From positions 1 to 7,773 of the forward strand of contig CAQTPN010000061.1 in the NCBI GenBank assembly GCA_948888345.1: DNA of 7,773 bases, read 5' to 3'. This document shows, one piece after another, positions 6,865-7,773 of the stretch (position 1 is its first letter; each line of letters begins with the position of its first letter). Position numbers and translations under genes: made by a program. Below the pieces are notes generated by a model. It was given only the letters and a program-made list of their open reading frames with translations, was not told the DNA's origin and did no database searches. This DNA is from an uncultured bacterium. Its GTDB lineage: Bacteria; Cyanobacteriota; Vampirovibrionia; Gastranaerophilales; Gastranaerophilaceae.

Positions 6865-7254
6865 TCAACAGAAGGAAGCCTGCCTGCATTTCTTTTGATA
6901 TCTTACAGTGTGCCCGTCAGGATAAGCAAAAACAAGCCTGTGATAATTATAATCAGCTATATGGGAAGCCAGAAAATCAGCAACAGCACTCTCATCCGCT
7001 ATATTAACTCCGTTTGTCATCTTTACGGATAAAACGTTTAATTCATTAATTGAGGAAGATATTCTTCCCCTTAAATTTGAAGCCGTCTGCAATACACTCT
7101 GTTCTAAAAATTTTTCTGCAGATGTTCTCTCTTTAACAAGAATATCTTTAACAAAAAATATAGCCAGAATTACAAGTAAAATAGTAATAATCTTAATTGC
7201 AGTGTAAATTTTTACAATTTTTTGTTCATTACCCTTAAACTTAAAAGCAGACAA
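6865..7254 (-). CDS. N-terminal part: membrane anchor and start of periplasmic sensor domain
   Basis: This frame of 129 codons encodes a cytoplasmic start (MSAFKFKGNEQK), one transmembrane helix (about 18-36) and the first half of a dCache-like periplasmic domain with a long helix (about 42-80). It ends with FAYPDGHTVRY followed by about ten out-of-frame residues to a TGA. The start is TTG, supported by AAGGAG nine bases upstream and by the absence of an ATG in the region. It belongs with the downstream frame that completes the sensor and carries GGDEF-EAL. Alone it would be an anchored stub with no enzymatic domain. Confidence 0.75.
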   Translation of the reverse strand: MSAFKFKGNEQKIVKIYTAIKIITILLVILAIFFVKDILVKERTSAEKFLEQSVLQTASNLRGRISSSINELNVLSVKMTNGVNIADESAVADFLASHIADYNYHRLVFAYPDGHTVRYQKKCRQASFC

Positions 7255-7263
7255 AATAAAAAG

Positions 7264-7269
7264 CTCCTT
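7264..7269 (-). promoter_or_regulatory. ribosome binding site deciding a TTG start
   Basis: AAGGAG on the minus strand lies nine bases before the TTG at 7252-7254. No ATG occurs between it and the candidate promoter, so it selects the TTG as start of the sensor-GGDEF-EAL gene. Confidence 0.7.
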
Positions 7270-7292
7270 ATTTAAATATTTCTTGTATATTA

Positions 7293-7321
7293 ATAATACA
7301 TTTTTTTACACCATTAAGCAA
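7293..7321 (-). promoter_or_regulatory. candidate promoter of the sensor-GGDEF-EAL gene
   Basis: On the minus strand there is TTGCTT (7316-7321), a 17-base spacer and TATTAT (7293-7298). The -10 is good (5 of 6) and the -35 modest (3 of 6). It lies about 39 bases upstream of the TTG start, and the ribosome site falls between. It is divergent from the reductase promoter. Confidence 0.45.
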
Positions 7322-7359
7322 ACTCCCATTAAACTTGTAAAGATTATGCTTTAGACATC

Positions 7360-7388
7360 TTGACTGAGAGTTAACTCCACGTTATAGA
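7360..7388 (+). promoter_or_regulatory. candidate promoter of the aldo/keto reductase gene, with internal palindrome
   Basis: TTGACT (7360-7365, 5 of 6), a 17-base spacer and TATAGA (7383-7388, 4 of 6) precede the reductase start by about 53 bases. The spacer contains the perfect palindrome GAGTTAACTC (7368-7377), which could be a repressor half-site pair, though ten bases is short. A second AT-rich -10-like sequence (TATTATAAAT, 7413-7422) lies closer to the gene but has no matching -35. Confidence 0.45.
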
Positions 7389-7441
7389 ATATTAATAAAG
7401 TTAAAATTTACTTATTATAAATAAACAATGAGGAAACAAAT

Positions 7442-7773
7442 ATGAAACGCAGAGAATTTATTATTAATTCAGCATTAATGGCAGGCGGTGCCGCTCTTCT
7501 TTCAGGTTGCGGCAAAAAGGAATTTATAAAATCCGAAAATCAGGTGATAAGAAGAAAATATAAAGATATTGAAGTTCCGCTTCTTGCGCTTGGCTGTATG
7601 CGCCTTCCTATGACAAAAGATAATGAAATCGACCAGAATGAAGTAGACAGAATGGTTGACTACTGTATGGAACATGGTGCCAACTATTTTGATACAGCCT
7701 ATATGTATGTAGATGGCAAATCTGAAATTGCAATGGGTAAATCTTTAAAAAGATATAATAGAAAAGATTTCTA
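7442..7773 (+). CDS. exported lipoprotein aldo/keto reductase, N-terminal part (runs off window)
   Basis: The 110 visible residues begin MKRREFIINSALMAGGAALLSGCGKK, a twin-arginine type signal (RREFI) followed by a hydrophobic stretch and a lipobox LSGC with C23 as the likely lipidated residue. After a short linker comes the aldo/keto reductase barrel start: VPLLALGCMRLPM (45-57) and GANYFDTAYMYVDGKSE (79-95). D84 and Y89 match the family catalytic Asp and Tyr in D-T-A-x-x-Y, and G-K-S-E-x-x-x-G follows. Aldo/keto reductases reduce carbonyls with NADPH; how an exported one gets its cofactor is unclear. Tat export allows folding with cofactor first, and some such proteins carry C-terminal iron-sulfur clusters, not visible here. 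The ATG has GAGG eight bases upstream. Confidence is high for the family and moderate for Tat/lipid anchoring. Confidence 0.88.
   Translation, partial: MKRREFIINSALMAGGAALLSGCGKKEFIKSENQVIRRKYKDIEVPLLALGCMRLPMTKDNEIDQNEVDRMVDYCMEHGANYFDTAYMYVDGKSEIAMGKSLKRYNRKDF

Larger units (their letters stand above)
4959..7254 (-). pseudogene. frameshifted membrane sensor-GGDEF(degenerate)-EAL c-di-GMP phosphodiesterase gene
   Basis: Two consecutive minus-strand reading frames together make one ordinary protein of about 765 residues: TM helix, periplasmic dCache-like sensor, second TM helix, GGDEF domain, EAL domain. The span of 2296 bases is one base more than a multiple of three, which points to a single extra base. 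The first frame reads sensibly to about codon 120 (FAYPDGHTVRY) and then ends in junk at a TGA (6865-6867). The second frame is closed upstream by a TAA at 6903-6905 and becomes sensible right after (NAGRLPSVDWSKDKRFVG...). The shift therefore falls within 6889-6902, beside the runs AAAA (6893-6896) and AAA (6889-6891). Removing one A restores RYQ(R/K)NAGRLPS. It may be a real mutation, an A-tract sequencing error, or phase variation; the sequence does not tell which. Confidence 0.8.

Noticed and set aside
6865..6905. Programmed ribosomal frameshift joining the two halves of the GGDEF-EAL gene.
   Set aside because: The site has no canonical slippery heptamer with downstream stem or +1 signal that I can see. 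An indel or sequencing error in the A-run is simpler.

Overview
The window is AT-rich, dense and bacterial (about one third G+C by eye). It encodes lipid A synthesis (lpxB, lpxI) and LPS transport (lptC, lptA), so the cell has a Gram-negative outer membrane. LpxI is used in place of LpxH. The initiator tRNA D-arm and anticodon arm look cyanobacterium-like, and several starts are GTG or TTG. My best guess is a non-photosynthetic gut relative of Cyanobacteria (Melainabacteria/Vampirovibrionia, Gastranaerophilales-like). This is inference; a low-GC gut alphaproteobacterium is the main alternative.

Region 1 (1-4516, minus strand) is a tight six-gene run read right to left: lptC, lptA, lpxI, lpxB, a pgsA-like CDP-alcohol phosphatidyltransferase, and trmL, which runs off the left edge. 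Spacings are a 4-bp overlap, then 2, 31, 11 and 3 bases, so it is almost certainly one operon. LpxI hydrolyses UDP-2,3-diacylglucosamine to lipid X, LpxB condenses lipid X with another UDP-2,3-diacylglucosamine to give the lipid A disaccharide, and LptC and LptA carry finished LPS across the periplasm. The PgsA-like enzyme adds phospholipid synthesis, making this an envelope operon with a tRNA-modification gene at its tail.

Region 2 (4517-4958) is a divergent non-coding segment. A minus-strand promoter serves the LPS operon. A plus-strand promoter drives an RNA that ends in initiator tRNA-fMet and a perfect 32-bp palindromic terminator. The roughly 110 bases between promoter and tRNA are unusual. 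They hold a strong hairpin followed by a sequence resembling the first conserved region of bacterial RNase P RNA, and they are bracketed by a 14-base direct repeat that includes the first nine bases of the tRNA.

Region 3 (4959-7254, minus strand) is a membrane-anchored sensor/degenerate-GGDEF/EAL c-di-GMP phosphodiesterase gene, broken by a one-base frameshift inside the periplasmic sensor domain.

Region 4 (7255-7773) holds divergent promoters and the start of a plus-strand gene for an exported, probably Tat-dependent, lipoprotein aldo/keto reductase, cut by the right edge.
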